From positions 157,048 through 221,047 of the forward strand of contig QKWP01000695.1 in assembly GCA_003550325.1 (NCBI GenBank): 64,000 nucleotides of DNA. Direction: 5' to 3'. Each line of letters opens with the position of its first letter. Positions within the stretch are counted from its first letter, which is position 1. Positions 1 to 12,629 of this stretch are shown here, piece after piece. Made by a program: the position numbers and the translations under genes. The notes beneath the pieces were generated by a model. That model was not told the DNA's origin, did not search any database, and saw nothing but the letters and a program-made list of their open reading frames with translations. The DNA is from Gigaspora rosea. Its lineage: Eukaryota; Glomeromycota; Glomeromycetes; Diversisporales; Gigasporaceae.

Positions 1-818
1 AGTTTTCTTTTGTCGACAAAGATATTCCAGCTTGGCTAGGCAGTGAACTAAAAAATGAGTTTTTCAATACTCTCTCTAAGGTTTTTTGGTTACAAGAACA
101 TTTTCAACCGTACACCCACTACCATATTCTTGCTTGACACAGTTTTTCTGGAATTTGTGACGAAAAGTGGGAAATCCGGCATACTCTTCCAAAAGATCGG
201 CATTGTTGTTCCTATCCTAATCGGGAAGAAGGCATGCAAGTTGATAAACAGGAATGGACGTGTAATGAGATGTGGCACAATAGAGTAGGCAGATCTGTGG
301 AACTAAATTCCAGAACATTCTTTTGTTTCTTTTATGTACATATAATACTTTGGCGAGGCATTTCCTTGTGCAGTATTATATAATTTTTATAAATAGTCAG
401 AATTGTTTTTTTTCTTTTTCTGCTTCCCTGTGTCAGGATTAGCTTCTTTTCTTTGTTTTTTCTTTTTTATATTGGTTTTTTTCTTTTTGTGTAGTTCGTT
501 TTCTTGGTAGTTTCTTTTTACTTTCCCTCTTTTTCATTTGCCCTTTATGAAGAAGGAAGAATTTAAGAAAAGGAGTACGATCCTGACACGGCATTAGCAA
601 ACCGGTCAGTGATGTTTGGGAATCAAGTCTCAACAAGCATTGGGACCCGACAGAGACAAATTTGTGAAATGGCAGGTCGCACCTGGGTACTGTTGTATCG
701 AGTGAGTCTTTATTTGGGTATAATTTGGTATACTGTATACATACTTCGGTATGAACATCAGTCACTAGGCATTTACGAATAAATAAAGACAGGATCGTCC
801 AGACTAAAAAAAAAAAAA
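1..818 (+). mobile_element. possible 3' end of a non-LTR retrotransposon (LINE), truncated by window edge
   Basis: A coding-like frame runs through about positions 3-390 with one in-frame stop. It has a Cys/Trp/His-rich stretch including DEKWEIRHTLPKDRHCCSY. It is followed by about 400 bases of T-rich non-coding DNA that ends at an AATAAATAAAG signal and a pure A run at 805-818. A 3' end carrying its own poly(A) is typical of LINEs or of a retrocopied transcript. No reverse transcriptase or nuclease motif is visible because the 5' part lies outside the window, so the family is not established. It could also be the last exon of an ordinary host gene. Confidence 0.3.
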
Positions 819-1000
819 AGAATAAGTATTTAAAAGTGAATATTTTGAATTTTTTTATTTCACAGTATCATAATATCTAAGATCGTTGTGTAATAATGTA
901 ATATTTGAATTTGAAATAAATTAAAATTAGATAAATATATACTTGTATTATATAAATTAAATAGATCAGTGATATAAGTATGAGATCAAGTTATAAGGGA

Positions 1001-1304
1001 TTACAGGACCCCGGACATCTAGTACAAATGTCATATGTTATGCATTTTAGCAAAAACCTCTAAAATTTAAGAAGCAAAAAAAAGGGTTTGGCAATTATCT
1101 GGGCATCCAGTGGTTCAATTTGAATAACTTTTTTTTAAAATAAAGCTTTTAATAAGGTGCATCTAACAAAAAAGCTCATTTAATTCTGATTACTAGATCA
1201 GAAGTTATTTAAGTAAATATAGTTTTGTCATTTTTAGCAAATTAGGTCAAAATTGGCCAAAATCCAGTTATGACCTATATGAAAGATGTTCAGGGTCCTG
1301 GAAT
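1001..1304. mobile_element. MITE, about 0.3 kb, TIR beginning TTACAGGACCC
   Basis: The left end TTACAGGACCCCGGACATCT and the reverse complement of the right end (TTCCAGGACCCTGAACATCT) match over about 20 bases, and the similarity continues inward to a shared GTCATA. There is no coding potential. A related end (CAGGACCCTGAAT) recurs near 2010. The target-site duplication is unclear. Confidence 0.5.
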
Positions 1305-2219
1305 TATATTTTTTTAATTTCTTTGATTTACTTATTTTTCTTTTTTATTATTACTAATTATCAGATTGATTTTAAAACTAGGTTATATGACACAGGAAGC
1401 TTTAAATCTCTATAAAAAATAGCTTTATAAAAAATGCTACTCCTCTATAAATTGTAAAGCTAATCTACAAGATTAGTTCTTTTTGTTTTTGAGAACAAAA
1501 CTTGTTGGTTAAATTTAAATTTAAATCTAAACTGATGGTACAATAATATTTTAAACTTAAACTATTTTATAAAAAAAGTAAACGTATATATTTTTCTCTT
1601 TTGACCAATCAAATTACCTTATAAGATCAAGTGTTATACTAAATTTTATATATTTTATTAAGAAAAAATGTGCTTGTCACTGGTGGTAATATGCACTGTA
1701 TAATGTACAATCAAAACAAACATAAACACATGTAAATTTATTATCGTTAGAGTTAATAGAGGAAGAGTCAGTACTAGAGGTAACTATATAGTAAAATTCC
1801 ACAAGGAATTTTTTTTTGCTATTGTTAGAAAAAAGGGTAGTTTCATAGTCAAAATTTTTATTTATCATGATATTTTGAAAACAGTATTTTTTCACTTCAT
1901 TTACATATTATACGATCAGGTGTAATATTATATCTGATCTTGATTCTTATTGGCATGAGACTGTTACCACTGGTGACAAATAAATTTACTTTTTTATTAA
2001 TATTGAAGCAGGACCCTGAATAATACATATAGAAGTTATATCGGCTTTAATATAAACTTTTGTAAATTTTTTAGTGGGGGAATAGTCAAAAATTCTCACG
2101 ACGAAAAAGTGAATAATGACAGATAACTTGAATTTTATCCAATTTTTATTAGAGCTAATTAACTTATTTTATATAAGCTTTAATATTTAAATAATTTTTT
2201 CATTTAAAAATATAACAAA
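1305..2219. other. AT-rich intergenic DNA with element fragments
   Basis: No gene is recognised. Inverted pieces TTGTCACTGGTGGTAA (near 1674) and TTACCACTGGTGACAA (near 1964) may be the degraded ends of a roughly 310-bp MITE related to the one at 15362-15604. A 72-codon frame on the minus strand between them is not supported by any family similarity. Confidence 0.3.
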
Positions 2220-2385
2220 TATATTTTTTTTCAAAAAAATATTTTTTTAAAAAAAATTTTTCTTCAAAAAAAATTTTAAATTTTTTCCAAAAAAATTTTT
2301 CTTCCAAAAAAATATAAGTTTTTCACCAAAAAAAATTTTCTTCAAAAAAAAAAATTTTTCTCCAAAAAAAAATTTGGTTTTTTTT
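2220..2385. repeat. degenerate tandem array of alternating T-runs and A-runs
   Basis: Short runs of T and A alternate in six or seven imperfect units of roughly 20-25 bases, each built on TTTTTCTYCAAAAAAA. Phased A and T tracts of this kind usually give bent DNA. No coding potential. Confidence 0.55.
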
Positions 2386-4869
2386 CTTTTATTTGGTTAT
2401 CCAAATTTAAATATAACCTATCTAAAATTTATTAATTTTATCCATTTTAAATAATATAACATTGAAGGCTTTTTTTTATCCACTTTTAAATGTAACCTTC
2501 TGGCCAATAACCGTTTTTCAAATATAACATTTTAGTAAAAAAGTGTCTTTTTTATCCAAAATTTCAATATAACCTTTAAATGTATTATTCGGAGCAAACC
2601 GGACAAACCTTTAATTTATTTTTAAAATTTTTAGATTATGCTCGTATTTTAGGTTAAATGACAGTTTACTTTATTCCGTTATGATTACTATGAATAAGAA
2701 ATCACGTGGTTGGAGAGTCCGCACCATAGAGGGCTTGTAAAATGCGTGAAGATCAAGTACCCCAGTGATCATCACATAATGTCAATGACGTTATTTGTTT
2801 ACTTGCACTAACTAAATTTGCCTAAACTATACTATCACCTAACCCTAAAACTAGCCCTAACACTAAACTGAATGATTTCTTCAATCTTCCCAAATGCGTA
2901 AGAGAAAAAATTACTTTATTAGAAACTTGTAATGTGACTTAAATATTGACAGAGCATTATTTAATTTTTTTTTTATATTAAAAACTAGGATCGCCATCTT
3001 CAGCAGATTTCAGCATGATAAATTGAAAGACCGAAATCTCAATTTCTCTTGGCAGCACTCACACTACCGTAAAACTTTTAGTTCATATTTAAAAATAATT
3101 ACCATATTTATTAATGATAATTGTCCGAATTGTCCGAAGGATATTACGGTATAGTCATTTTGAAGTGGGCAATCTATTAGGAAAATCATCGTTCGGCATT
3201 TTCTGACTGTTTTAAGATTTTAATTCAAGTTAAGATATCGATTCTTATTTATAACTTATACTTTACAATTTTTATTATAAATTAGTTTAATAAAATAAGA
3301 TTTTTTAGATTTGAAAATCAAATCTTCAAAGATATAATGCTCTAAAAATAGAATGAAACCAACCAAAAAGATCGACTTGTCGAATTGAATTCAAACATGT
3401 TACTTTACAAAAAATTATAAGCATACATTATTAGGCAAAAAAATGGGGAATAACGGTAACTAGTCCAATAATGGTGTTATCCGGCAATTTATGATCATGA
3501 TTCGTAGAGTTATCGGCTGAGTTTTACTTTGAATAAACATGTTTACATCGTGAAAAAAAGAACAAAAAGAACAAAAAGAAACAATTTATGGTCATATGAA
3601 TTTGTCGAATAACAATATCTATCTCCATAAATAAGTAGAGAGATTTCGTGTAAAACCCTCACTTCAAACAGTAGCCTGCAAATCACAAATTTGATTGGTT
3701 ACTTATAATGTAGATCATTTCGATTTCGATAGGTAGTTGTCCTTTAATAGTTTCTATTTTATTAGCTCTACATAGTGTATTTTAATTCGTAATTCGTTTC
3801 CGTCATATTTTACCTTATAGTAAATTGCTATGCATTTGTTGCTAAGTTTTACTATAATAATTTGTTAAACCACGATTGCCATTTCACCACAAAGCGAAGT
3901 CATTTTTTTTTTACTAAGTTAAAACAGCTCATGTATTAATAGAAAGTTACAGAGCTCGCTAAGACGAACCTAATGGTGGTTATATAATCAAAAATCAAAA
4001 ATGACCTAGTAGATGACGAGATATTACTAAAAAACGATTTGCCGCTTATATAAGCTTACTATAATTAACTTTATTTTGTACAAGTCGTTGGAATTTTTGC
4101 TCATCAGCGCGTGTCCGTATCATGTATTCAACCAATCAGCATCACGGAAACGGACGGTCAGGAATCCTCACGTGATATATTTGATCATTTGCTGTCTTCG
4201 CTCCGGATAATTAGCATTATAGCACGGTAATCATTTCATATTTTAATAAAAATAGAATTAGGATAATAAATACCGCAGGCGACGCAGTATACAGATCTTC
4301 TGTGTAAATGTATATAAGATTACATAAAGCGGAAGTCTCTCTTAATTAAGAAAAATTTCGAGGTAATTTTAAACAGTCAGAGATTTTCTGATTTTTATAC
4401 AAATTTCATTAATCGATATTTCTTTCTAAAAGTTTACCCGGTTATTAATTGCTAAATTCTGGTTGTCACGGAAAATTCGCAATATTAAGATCCGCATCAT
4501 CACGACGCTAATATGAGCCCTAATGGTTCAAGTTCAACTATTTAAAATGAAGTCTTTATATACGATAATCCATACGTCACTAATTCTCGCATCTTACACC
4601 CATATAATTCAATCTCAATTTTCACACGTTTTTTATATTATGCACTTAACATTAGAAGAGAATTGTAGAAAAATAAAATATAAACAAGAATTAGAGTATA
4701 TAAAATCTAGAATTCGATAGAACATATAGAAAAATCTGGAGTCATATGATGATACATTCTGATTTATTGGTTCTACAGTATTAATTATCATAATTACTTA
4801 TATATTATTTCTTAACATCTTATATTACTGTATATAATTATTATAATTATTTCTACGTGTCAATTTGTG
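2386..4869. other. AT-rich intergenic DNA, nothing firm
   Basis: No gene or complete element is recognised. Near 4080-4200 there is a richer patch with CCAATCAGC and TCACGTGAT that resembles promoter DNA. A 65-codon frame at 4523-4720 has no family support. Confidence 0.3.
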
Positions 4870-5510
4870 TATAAAAAGCTGAATTTTACCCTTCTTCATT
4901 TTTTTTTTTATTAAAAGTTCAAAAATTAAAAAAAATAAAAAAAATAATTAAAACAAAACTTTTAGGACAAAAAAAAAACATCAAATAATAATAAATAATA
5001 ATAAATAATAATAAGCCATTTCTCTACTATGAATCAACCTACAAATCAAGCGATTGGAGGACAAGCTTTAAGGCTTCAAAACAGTACTATTCGTACTATT
5101 CACGTAAATCTGTCTTTCGATAACCTTCATGCTGAGCAAAAATATGACTATTTAACTAAAGGTGTAGTAGATCCATTTATCCGAAGACAAGAAACAACTA
5201 ATCAGACAATTTCTCAATTCTCGGTCACTATTTTTTCTGGATCTCCTTTTTAATATGTAAAAATTACGGTTTTTTGTTCTCAAAAAAATATGTTAATCAC
5301 ATTTCTTTTATATATACAGTATACAATTTTTTTTTCAAACTTTCAAATATATATGTATTTACTTTCATATTTGTGGTGGATTATATTTTAAGGGACCAAT
5401 AATACTAATAATAGTTTTGACGATCTCTTGGTCTAATAATACATAATGTTAAAACAAATCTGATATACATGTAACGTAGTATGTGCATTGAATGTCTAAT
5501 AAAGTTTTAA
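4870..5510 (+). CDS. small hypothetical protein, 74 aa, with TATA box and poly(A) signal (coding part 5029-5253)
   Basis: An uninterrupted 74-codon frame (ATG at 5029, stop at 5253) is laid out like a short fungal gene. A TATAAAA box lies near 4871, followed by an A-rich leader with AATAATAATAA repeats. The ATG is in an A/C-rich context, and an AATAAAG signal follows near 5499. The product starts MNQPTNQAIGGQALRLQN, is polar and Asn/Gln/Thr-rich, and has no signal peptide, membrane segment or recognised domain. I do not recognise the family. It may be a real lineage-specific small protein, the 5' exon of a longer gene, or a chance frame. Confidence 0.4.
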
Positions 5511-6096
5511 TTTCTGGATTTATTAACATTAAGTATAAGTTAATCACGTGACTGTCTTCATTTAATCCTATATATACTATGTAGCAACGTAAGCTCTATA
5601 AAAAAGCCTGGTTGAAAATTTATCCGATAATATTTTGCACATCTTATTACCAGTTACAAAGTCAATTATTGTGTTTGTGGGTACTAGATTACTTCAACCG
5701 TGCAGTATAAGTTATCCGTTTAAAAAATATAAAAAACAATTATTGACAAGCGAGATCCTAGTATATTATTTATTGGAAAGATCCTTGTATTGCTGACATT
5801 CACGACAAAGTCCATAAATTTTATCTTTAATGATTATCTGCATTAAGAGAAAATGCAAATTACTACTTAATTATTAAATGTAGAATTCTGTTACAACCAT
5901 ACCGATTTAGATTTATGCGCTAAAACTTTTCGATATTTTTATTCAGTCAATTAAAATAATTGATTCATAAAATTACTAAATTTTTTGACTTCTCCAGATT
6001 TAGTTATCAATTTCCGTTGCATAATATTTAATAGAACTTAGCGATGCGCTTCAAAACGATACGGGGCAAGGAATACGGTCGGAAATTCCGGCAATG
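5511..6096. other. AT-rich intergenic DNA
   Basis: Nothing recognised apart from an ATCACGTGACT motif near 5546. Confidence 0.3.
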
Positions 6097-6410
6097 TACG
6101 TACTGTACCAATTCGGTGAATTTGTGGAAATTGATCTTTTAACAGTTAATTATTGCATTTTGCAAAGAATATTCTGTAGATTTTGAATTTTACCGATTTC
6201 GAATATAGATATAAATATAAACGATCAAAAATATGATAAATAGACAATCTAGAATTTCAGAAATTTCCCTAATTTACAAATCTGCTACATAATACTAATG
6301 GGAATCTAAAATGGTAATGCCAAGAGTTTCCTGGCATTACGTATTACGTATTTTAATTTAAATTTAAGGGTAAAATTCTACAAATCCGCCGAATCGTGTA
6401 ACAATACGTA
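6097..6410. mobile_element. MITE, about 314 bp, TIR beginning TACGTAYTGT
   Basis: The left end TACGTACTGTACCAATTCGG pairs with the reverse complement of the right end, TACGTATTGTTACACGATTC, with one small indel, and the match runs on through GGATTTGTRGAA. There is no coding potential. A small internal palindrome (GTAATGCCA / TGGCATTAC) lies near 6314. Confidence 0.5.
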
Positions 6411-7738
6411 AAATTATATTTTTAATAATTACCCAAAAAAACTGATTTAAAAATTTTTCTGGTTTTAAATTATTAATAAAATAATAAATAATAGATGATA
6501 ATCGTAGACCAGTTAATATTTGATATGTTATGCATATATATCTGATATCTGATATGCATGTTATATACCTTTTCTAGTCCATACTATTTTATTGCACCGG
6601 GTATAGGGTAACGTGGACACACGTATCTACCTGCCTTGAAAATATATCATACAAATCAAAAAATGTCATTTATTTCCCGCGCGGAAGGGAATAAGAGGTA
6701 AGTCCCCGAAGGCCCTGAACTAACTTGATTTACAGGATTATTTCTTCATAGTATGCCTACATTTTTGTCCGAAGCGAAGGACTGTTAGCGTATAGATAAA
6801 CTGAATGTCCGAACACATGACATGGATCACTTGAAATTCTAATCTTTTTTTTTTAAATTTAACGCTCCTGACATACGCACAATGTTAGGATAAACGGACT
6901 GAGTAATCAAACTATGTAAGGTAACAGATTTTTCATGTTACACGAAGGAAAACAATCGTTATCGCATATCGATATAACAGTAATTTTAATATATTTATTA
7001 AAAAATTCAATTCACTAAAAAGACAAGGAATTGCTTGGAAATTTTCACAAAATGTCTACAAAGTGTCAAAAAACAAAATTACGTTCGAATATTTTATGTT
7101 AATATGTAAATTTTAGTGTTCAACTAATAGAATATATAAATTTATTAAAAAAAAATTCGTATAATAAGTACAACCAAAAAATTTACTAGAACTTTTGCGA
7201 AAAATCGAGTGTAACTTTTTAGAGATAGTTCTTATGAAGAGATTTCACTCAAAAGAAATAGAAAAAGAAGCGCAATATTCAGAGGAATCTTTAGAATTTT
7301 GTACTTTTCTTTATAAATAATTGAATTAAAATGATATTTTAGTCAAAATCGGATCATATTAAAATTACTAATACACCTGACATAGTTTTGATTACTTGGT
7401 CCATTTATCACCCTAGCACAATGTGGGTACCTAGTTATATTAAATTGAAAAAAAAATCAGCATAGAAATATTTTACAACGTCGTTATACGATATCCAGAT
7501 ATTCTTTTATAACCAAAGTAATATGTAATTTAATTAGTAACAATTTATTGTTTTGCACAATAAATAATCTTTGAAAATTATCACTTTTAAACAAGCAAGT
7601 TCACTTTTTATTTGGAAGGATATTTAAGACGAAGTAATTAAAATTAGAATTAATGTATGAAATTCATTCTTTTTATCCTGTATTTCTTTTCTGTATCACG
7701 AATTCCATACTATTGAATCGAAAAATTAATAATAAATT

Positions 7739-7770
<32 letters not shown>

Positions 7771-7931
7771 TGATAAAATGCACTTACAGCCAACCTAATC
7801 ATCAATTCGACTATTTTGATAAAGTCCGGAATCTGGATTCTTGATATTGTCGTGGCAATGGGCAAAAGGTTTACGCCTTTGTTCTTAAATTCGAATGCAA
7901 CCCGATTTCGCTTTGCTTTATTAGCAAGAAG
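6411..7931. other. intergenic DNA
   Basis: No gene is recognised. It contains a pure A run of about 24 at 7746-7769. Confidence 0.3.
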
Positions 7932-8186
7932 CGATCTCGGTCATAATTAAATCTGCGTAAATTGTCTTTGCATTTATTTTACCACGGTAAAAGAGAACTT
8001 TAAATGACCAACTCACGGTCATCGTAAAGGTCCCTCTTTTGATCATGGCGCCTAATTTCTTCTCCACGTGTTTGCATAACCCACCAACATTATGCTCTCG
8101 ATGTAGAGTATCTATGCAATCACTTAATGTGCATTCTGTTGGTAGGTTTGAGGTCTTCGATAGATTTTTACTTAGTTCCTATAATA
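7932..8186 (-). CDS. orphan last exon of an unidentified gene
   Basis: Reading the minus strand, an open frame begins directly after a good intron acceptor (TTTTATTATAG) and stays open for more than 80 codons. It ends at a TAA that overlaps AATAAA, a plausible poly(A) signal. It has no internal ATG near its start, so it is easy to miss in an ATG-to-stop scan. The translation contains DCIDTLHREHNVGGLCKHVE and then KLGAMIKRGTFTMTVSWSFK. It is balanced and coding-like, but I do not recognise the family. No convincing upstream exon was found, so the gene may be truncated or lineage-specific. Confidence 0.4.
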
Positions 8187-8349
8187 AAATGATAAAAGAT
8201 ATAACCAAAAATAAATAAATGAATGAATAAAAGGCTTATAATAAATTTTATATTTATATAAATCTATATGCATGTTGTACGTACTTTTTTAAATTGAATT
8301 TTTGTGGGTTCCAAATCAATTTATGTTGCAACGAAATTCTAAACTGACA

Positions 8350-8745
8350 TAGTTGGCTAGAGAATTCAAATTACACTTAATAAGCGGATTTAAAATTAAT
8401 TTAAAATTTAGTAATTATCAGATTATTAAACCAGATGAAATTGAATTCTACGTATTTTGTCCGAGTTATAAGAATATTTATTTTTTTTATTTCGTAATGC
8501 ATTTGAAAGCTTCTAAATTTCTCGATGGCACATCTTTTAATCAAACTTTTAATTTATTATTCGAGAGGAATATTAAAAGCTGTTGAAGATCCATCAAATA
8601 CAACTAATAGAATTACGAAAGATTATTGGGTCAAAAAACACATTCAGTTTGCGAAATCTTGAAATATTAACGATCAAATTTGCATGCATTACTTTCAAGA
8701 TGGTTTAAATCATGTTGATTTTCAGGATTATGAGGTATGATATGT
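8350..8745 (+). pseudogene. decayed coding remnant, family unknown
   Basis: A frame from 8353 (product MAREFKLHLISGFKINL...) closes at 8586, but the neighbouring frame continues as coding-like text: AVEDPSNTTNRITKDYWVKK, then MHYFQDGLNHVDFQDYE after an in-frame stop. This pattern of a frame change plus a stop suggests a broken gene or transposon fragment. No domain is recognised. Confidence 0.3.
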
Positions 8746-10307
8746 AATTTAAAACAAATTTAATACATACCATTTTTTTTTTAATTTATTATGTTTACAA
8801 TCATTCGTTAAAGAATTGGACGACTTGTACCTTTAAGTTAATTCGATATACTTTACCAATTTGAATGAATTTAAAATTTTGTGTATTTAGAATCTAAATC
8901 TACCAAGATTCTATTTCGACGTACAACATGCATATTATATAACGGATTTCTCAAAAAAATTTTTTTTGTTATCAACGCATTTGACTATATATAAATATAC
9001 AAAGCTAACTATGAAGCACTTTTAGACAACATTATTAAACTCTAATATTAGTGTACAAAACTTTTGCAGTTTTTGATTTTAAATCTTTTTAAGTTATTCT
9101 TCTCCTCAGATTTGTGCTTCTGTATTACTTCGTTTAGGTGAAGGTTGTTTATTTTCTTTGCTTGAATTTCGTTTGCGTTTATGCTACAATAATACTGTAG
9201 TTAATACCGTATTTTCTTTCCAGTATTAATTTTCTAAAGATTTACAGTAAAATAATTAATATATTAGCTTAGTTAATTATATAATTATTGACAAATGCTC
9301 ATAATTTTTTACTTACTCTACCTGTCACCACAATAATCCGTTAGTCCAGCATCCAATACAGAACCAACATAACTCTATCTAATAGTGTCCAAATTTTTTT
9401 TACCTAAAATCACTATGCCCTGCCTTTTCTTCGTCTGTAGTCATGGTTTCTGCTGCCTTTTCTTCTTCTATGGTTGTATTTTCTTCTGCCCTTTTTCTTT
9501 ATTATACTCATCGTAGTTTTCTTTATTATACTCATCGTAGTAATGCATTGTATAGATAGAAAACTCTTTTCCTATTGAAATAACGGATTCAATAAATGAT
9601 AAAAAAAAAAATAATTTTACATATTTATATTTTATTTATATTTATATTTATGTTTATATACTTACTATATGCTAATATCCTGTTCCAGTAGTTTTCGCAC
9701 TTGTCTGTTTTTGTCCGGTGAAAAAGTTTATTAAAATGAGCAAATTTTATTATGTAATATAAAAAAAGAACCATAACCAGTAAAAGCGTACTTTTATTTA
9801 GTCTAAGATTTTTTCACTTTCACTTTGTTTAAAAACTTGACTGTCCAAAAATTACCAAGTTCGGTACAATTTTTAGAACATGATTATATCTTTCTGGAAA
9901 ATGTCGATAGGATGGTTTTTCATATTTTTTTTAAAATAGGTAACGGATAAATAGAAGCAAATTAAAAACTAAAGATTTTTATACTGTATTACATTTTGCA
10001 AATTTACCCATATCCCATTTACTCGCAGGCTCAAAAGTAAGGAACATGTTTGCACCAAGAATGTTTCTTTCGTGTAGCAAGGGAACAATCTTCTTTTGCA
10101 TTCATGCATGGTGTAGTTACAATTGAACTTTGAGTCGGAATTTAAGGTTTTAAAAAAATAACCATGTTTTGATGCTGTAAACGCGTAAATAGATCTACAT
10201 ATTTGGGGCAGGGACACGGAAATTTTTCGAAAGAAATTCTTCAAAAGAAATCGAAATTTTTTGCCCAAATCGAATTTTTTTTTTTATATGAATTTATTGC
10301 GGTTTGC
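8746..10307. other. intergenic DNA with a charged coding-like patch on the minus strand
   Basis: At about 9405-9560 the minus strand reads as charged low-complexity protein (YDEYNKEN twice, then EENTTIEEEKAAETMTTDEE in a second frame). A 24-bp unit ending CTCATCGTAG is perfectly duplicated at about 9495-9543. This is probably a remnant exon. The rest shows nothing. Confidence 0.3.
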
Positions 10308-10363
10308 AATGATTGTGATTGCGATCGCGATTGCTAAAGCCAGCGATCGCAATCACAATCATT
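10308..10363. repeat. perfect 21-bp-arm hairpin
   Basis: The arm ending GATTGTGATTGCGATCGC at 10308-10328 is exactly complementary to 10343-10363, with a 14-base loop. GATTGTG and GCGATTG words continue to about 10460, so the hairpin may be the core of a small fold-back element. Confidence 0.7.
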
Positions 10364-11038
10364 TAATCATAAAAAAAAAAAACATAGGTAATCATAGTGC
10401 ACCGCAATAATCATGTGCTTAAAATGATTGGCCTTGATTGTGCCGGTCATGCGATTGCAATTCAAATATTTAAACCGATTGGCTTTCAAAAAAATAAATG
10501 TGTGATATCTTTTTAATTCCAGCCGGGATCACATGATTACGGCTAACTCAAAACTAATTCTGGCCAAAATCGAAATAAATTGAAATTATTGTTTAGAATC
10601 GAAATAATATATGTCCCACGTGACATTTTTGCGTAAATCAACCAACCGGAGTCTTCGTTATAATATAATGGATACCTCATTATAACATAGTATTTTTCTA
10701 AACAATTTATACAACATTATAACGTATCAGGTATGTTCATTTATAATGGATATAATGGTCAGCCGATCACTACGTTATAGCGAGGGTAGAATACTGGTAG
10801 AATGTATTTAGCATATAATGTATTTAACTTTGTATTTAGGTATGTAAAATGTATATTATGAGCAAAATTTAGAATAAAAGTATGCCATATAACCTGCAAA
10901 GTTACGACATACATTTACGATATTATATCTGATATATCACAACAATACGGTATATACGCATTTTACGATATGTGTAATCTTATTAATAAAAAAATTACGA
11001 TACTGCACATCCTAATGCCCTGAGTTTCTATTGTATCA
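10364..11038. other. intergenic DNA with fragments of known repeats
   Basis: Positions 10605-10650 share the words CGTAAATCAACCAACCGGAGT with the MITEs at 21695 and 29980 (the shared core is GTAAATCAACCAACCGGAGT). Positions 10650-10800 contain repeated ATTATAA/TTATAGCGAGG text like a Tc1/pogo-type MITE end. No gene. Confidence 0.35.
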
Positions 11039-11869
11039 CTATTTCTCATCTGCCTTCCTAATATGAAGCTCCTCTTCATTTAAACATTCAGAATCAAAAT
11101 CGAAAATTTGATACCAATTAAATAAAATTTGGCAAATCTTTTCAGCACTTGTCGTTTTTTGGATTTTCATCCATACACTGTTTTGCTAATATAGGGATTG
11201 ATATTCCTTTACCAAGTTCTGAGCGTAAGTCTCTTGTTATCTTCATTGTCAATTTAGTTTCGCTATAGCTGACATCATTATAAAGTCGAATTCTTGTAGA
11301 GACTGTGGAGACTTCAGTTAATATAACATCAGAACTCCGTAAATTTCACCCGTAGTATTTTCATTTTCATATAATCTTATTACACCGCCAGAAGTCAGAG
11401 ATATAAGCAGTCGCATTGGTTGAATTTGTATTTACATATATTTCTACTATGTAAGTTTTTGTGCACATATCCCATATTATGAGTCAGACTTAGATTGTAC
11501 GCAACTGAAAAAAGGTTTAACTTTTCCAACCATGTAAGCTTTTTAAAATTTGCATTTAAAATATTCACGAAGACTTCCTTCATTTGCATACTGATATACA
11601 ATCATATATTGTTCTGTCTCTGGATAACGGTTAAATGACGGGTTATCCCATATACTTCAAAAAAGTTCTTTTTGATTCTAAGAGAGTTTTAAACTAAATG
11701 ATTATAATAAAATAAGATACAATAAAATACAAGATTGTGAGATGTTACAGTCCGTCCTGGTCTGGTCTCGGTTCAAAAGACCGGGTCCAAGTAGCGGACC
11801 ATAAACCAGACCAAAATTTCTAAATTGGTCACGAACCGGTACCTACAGCCAATAAGAATGGATAATTTT

Positions 11870-12629
11870 TGGCCACGCAAAGTTGATTTTTCGATTTGCA
11901 TTACCCACTGACTAGGGAGTGTGGCATAGCAGTCATGGGCATGCCACCATGGCATGCATGCCATAGGGCATGCCTTAAAAGAAAATAGATATAGGGCATG
12001 CCACTTATATATAATCAATATATGCATATGTCTATTGTCAGAATAGTGGATAGTCAACGAACATAAAATATGAACAAGATTGTTGGAAAATTTTGGGATT
12101 TGTGAATTTGTTATTATGGTGTGCCATTGGCATGCCAGGGTGGCATTCTGGCATGAAATTGTTAAGTGGCATGCCCCATGGCATGCCAAATTTTTTGCCA
12201 TGCCACAATCCCTACCGCTGACCCATTTTTTCAGTTTTTTTTTTTTTTGATCCCAAAACATCTCTTTTGTCAAAAAAAGCTTATGCTCAAAAAAAAAGTT
12301 TGTATAAAGAACCACTTTTTTGAACTAACAAACCGTTTTCCTTGGACGATTTCCAATTGTGCCAATTGTTCGATTTTTGACATCTGCTATTCTCATCTGG
12401 TGTCACCCGATGGAGACTGTAATTGTCTGATAGGATTGACGGAAAAAATGACTTCCGACCCAATTTTTTGATTCCTTGTGAAAAATTAACCTTGAATAAC
12501 CTTAGATGTGAACATTATTCTATTAATTCACAGTAAAAAAAAAAAAGAAACCGACCGACCGACCGACCCATGTTTTCAGATTCTATGTAATGCAAACCAA
12601 AAAAAAATCAACTTTGCATGGCCTTAACT
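11870..12629. mobile_element. MITE with GGCCACGCAAAGTT termini, nested in the hAT element
   Basis: The left end GGCCACGCAAAGTTGATTTT matches the reverse complement of the right end, GGCCATGCAAAGTTGATTTT, and continues to TTTGCATTAC. The same family occurs as a short intact copy at 18571-18722. The internal sequence CCGACCGACCGACC lies near 12552. Confidence 0.7.
11913..12214. mobile_element. hAT-type MITE, 302 bp, nested in the GGCCACGC element
   Basis: Ends are TAGGGAGTGTGGCAT and the complement of ATGCCACAATCCCTA, with repeated GGCATGCC words inside both ends. The flanking 8-bp target-site duplications are CCACTGAC (11905-11912) and CCGCTGAC (12215-12222). The GC-rich subterminal repeats are typical of transposase-binding sites. 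Confidence 0.8.

Noticed and set aside
439-765. 108-codon minus-strand frame
   Set aside because: Its Lys-rich end is the complement of a T-rich 3' trailer. No homologue or gene structure.
2840-2875. Telomere-like CCCTAA words (also near 15510)
   Set aside because: Only single or double copies within unique DNA. No tandem array, so not a telomere or interstitial array.
12166-12471. 101-codon frame starting MACPMACQ
   Set aside because: It starts inside the hAT-MITE palindromes and runs through two nested elements; the GGCATGCC repeats create the Cys/Met text.
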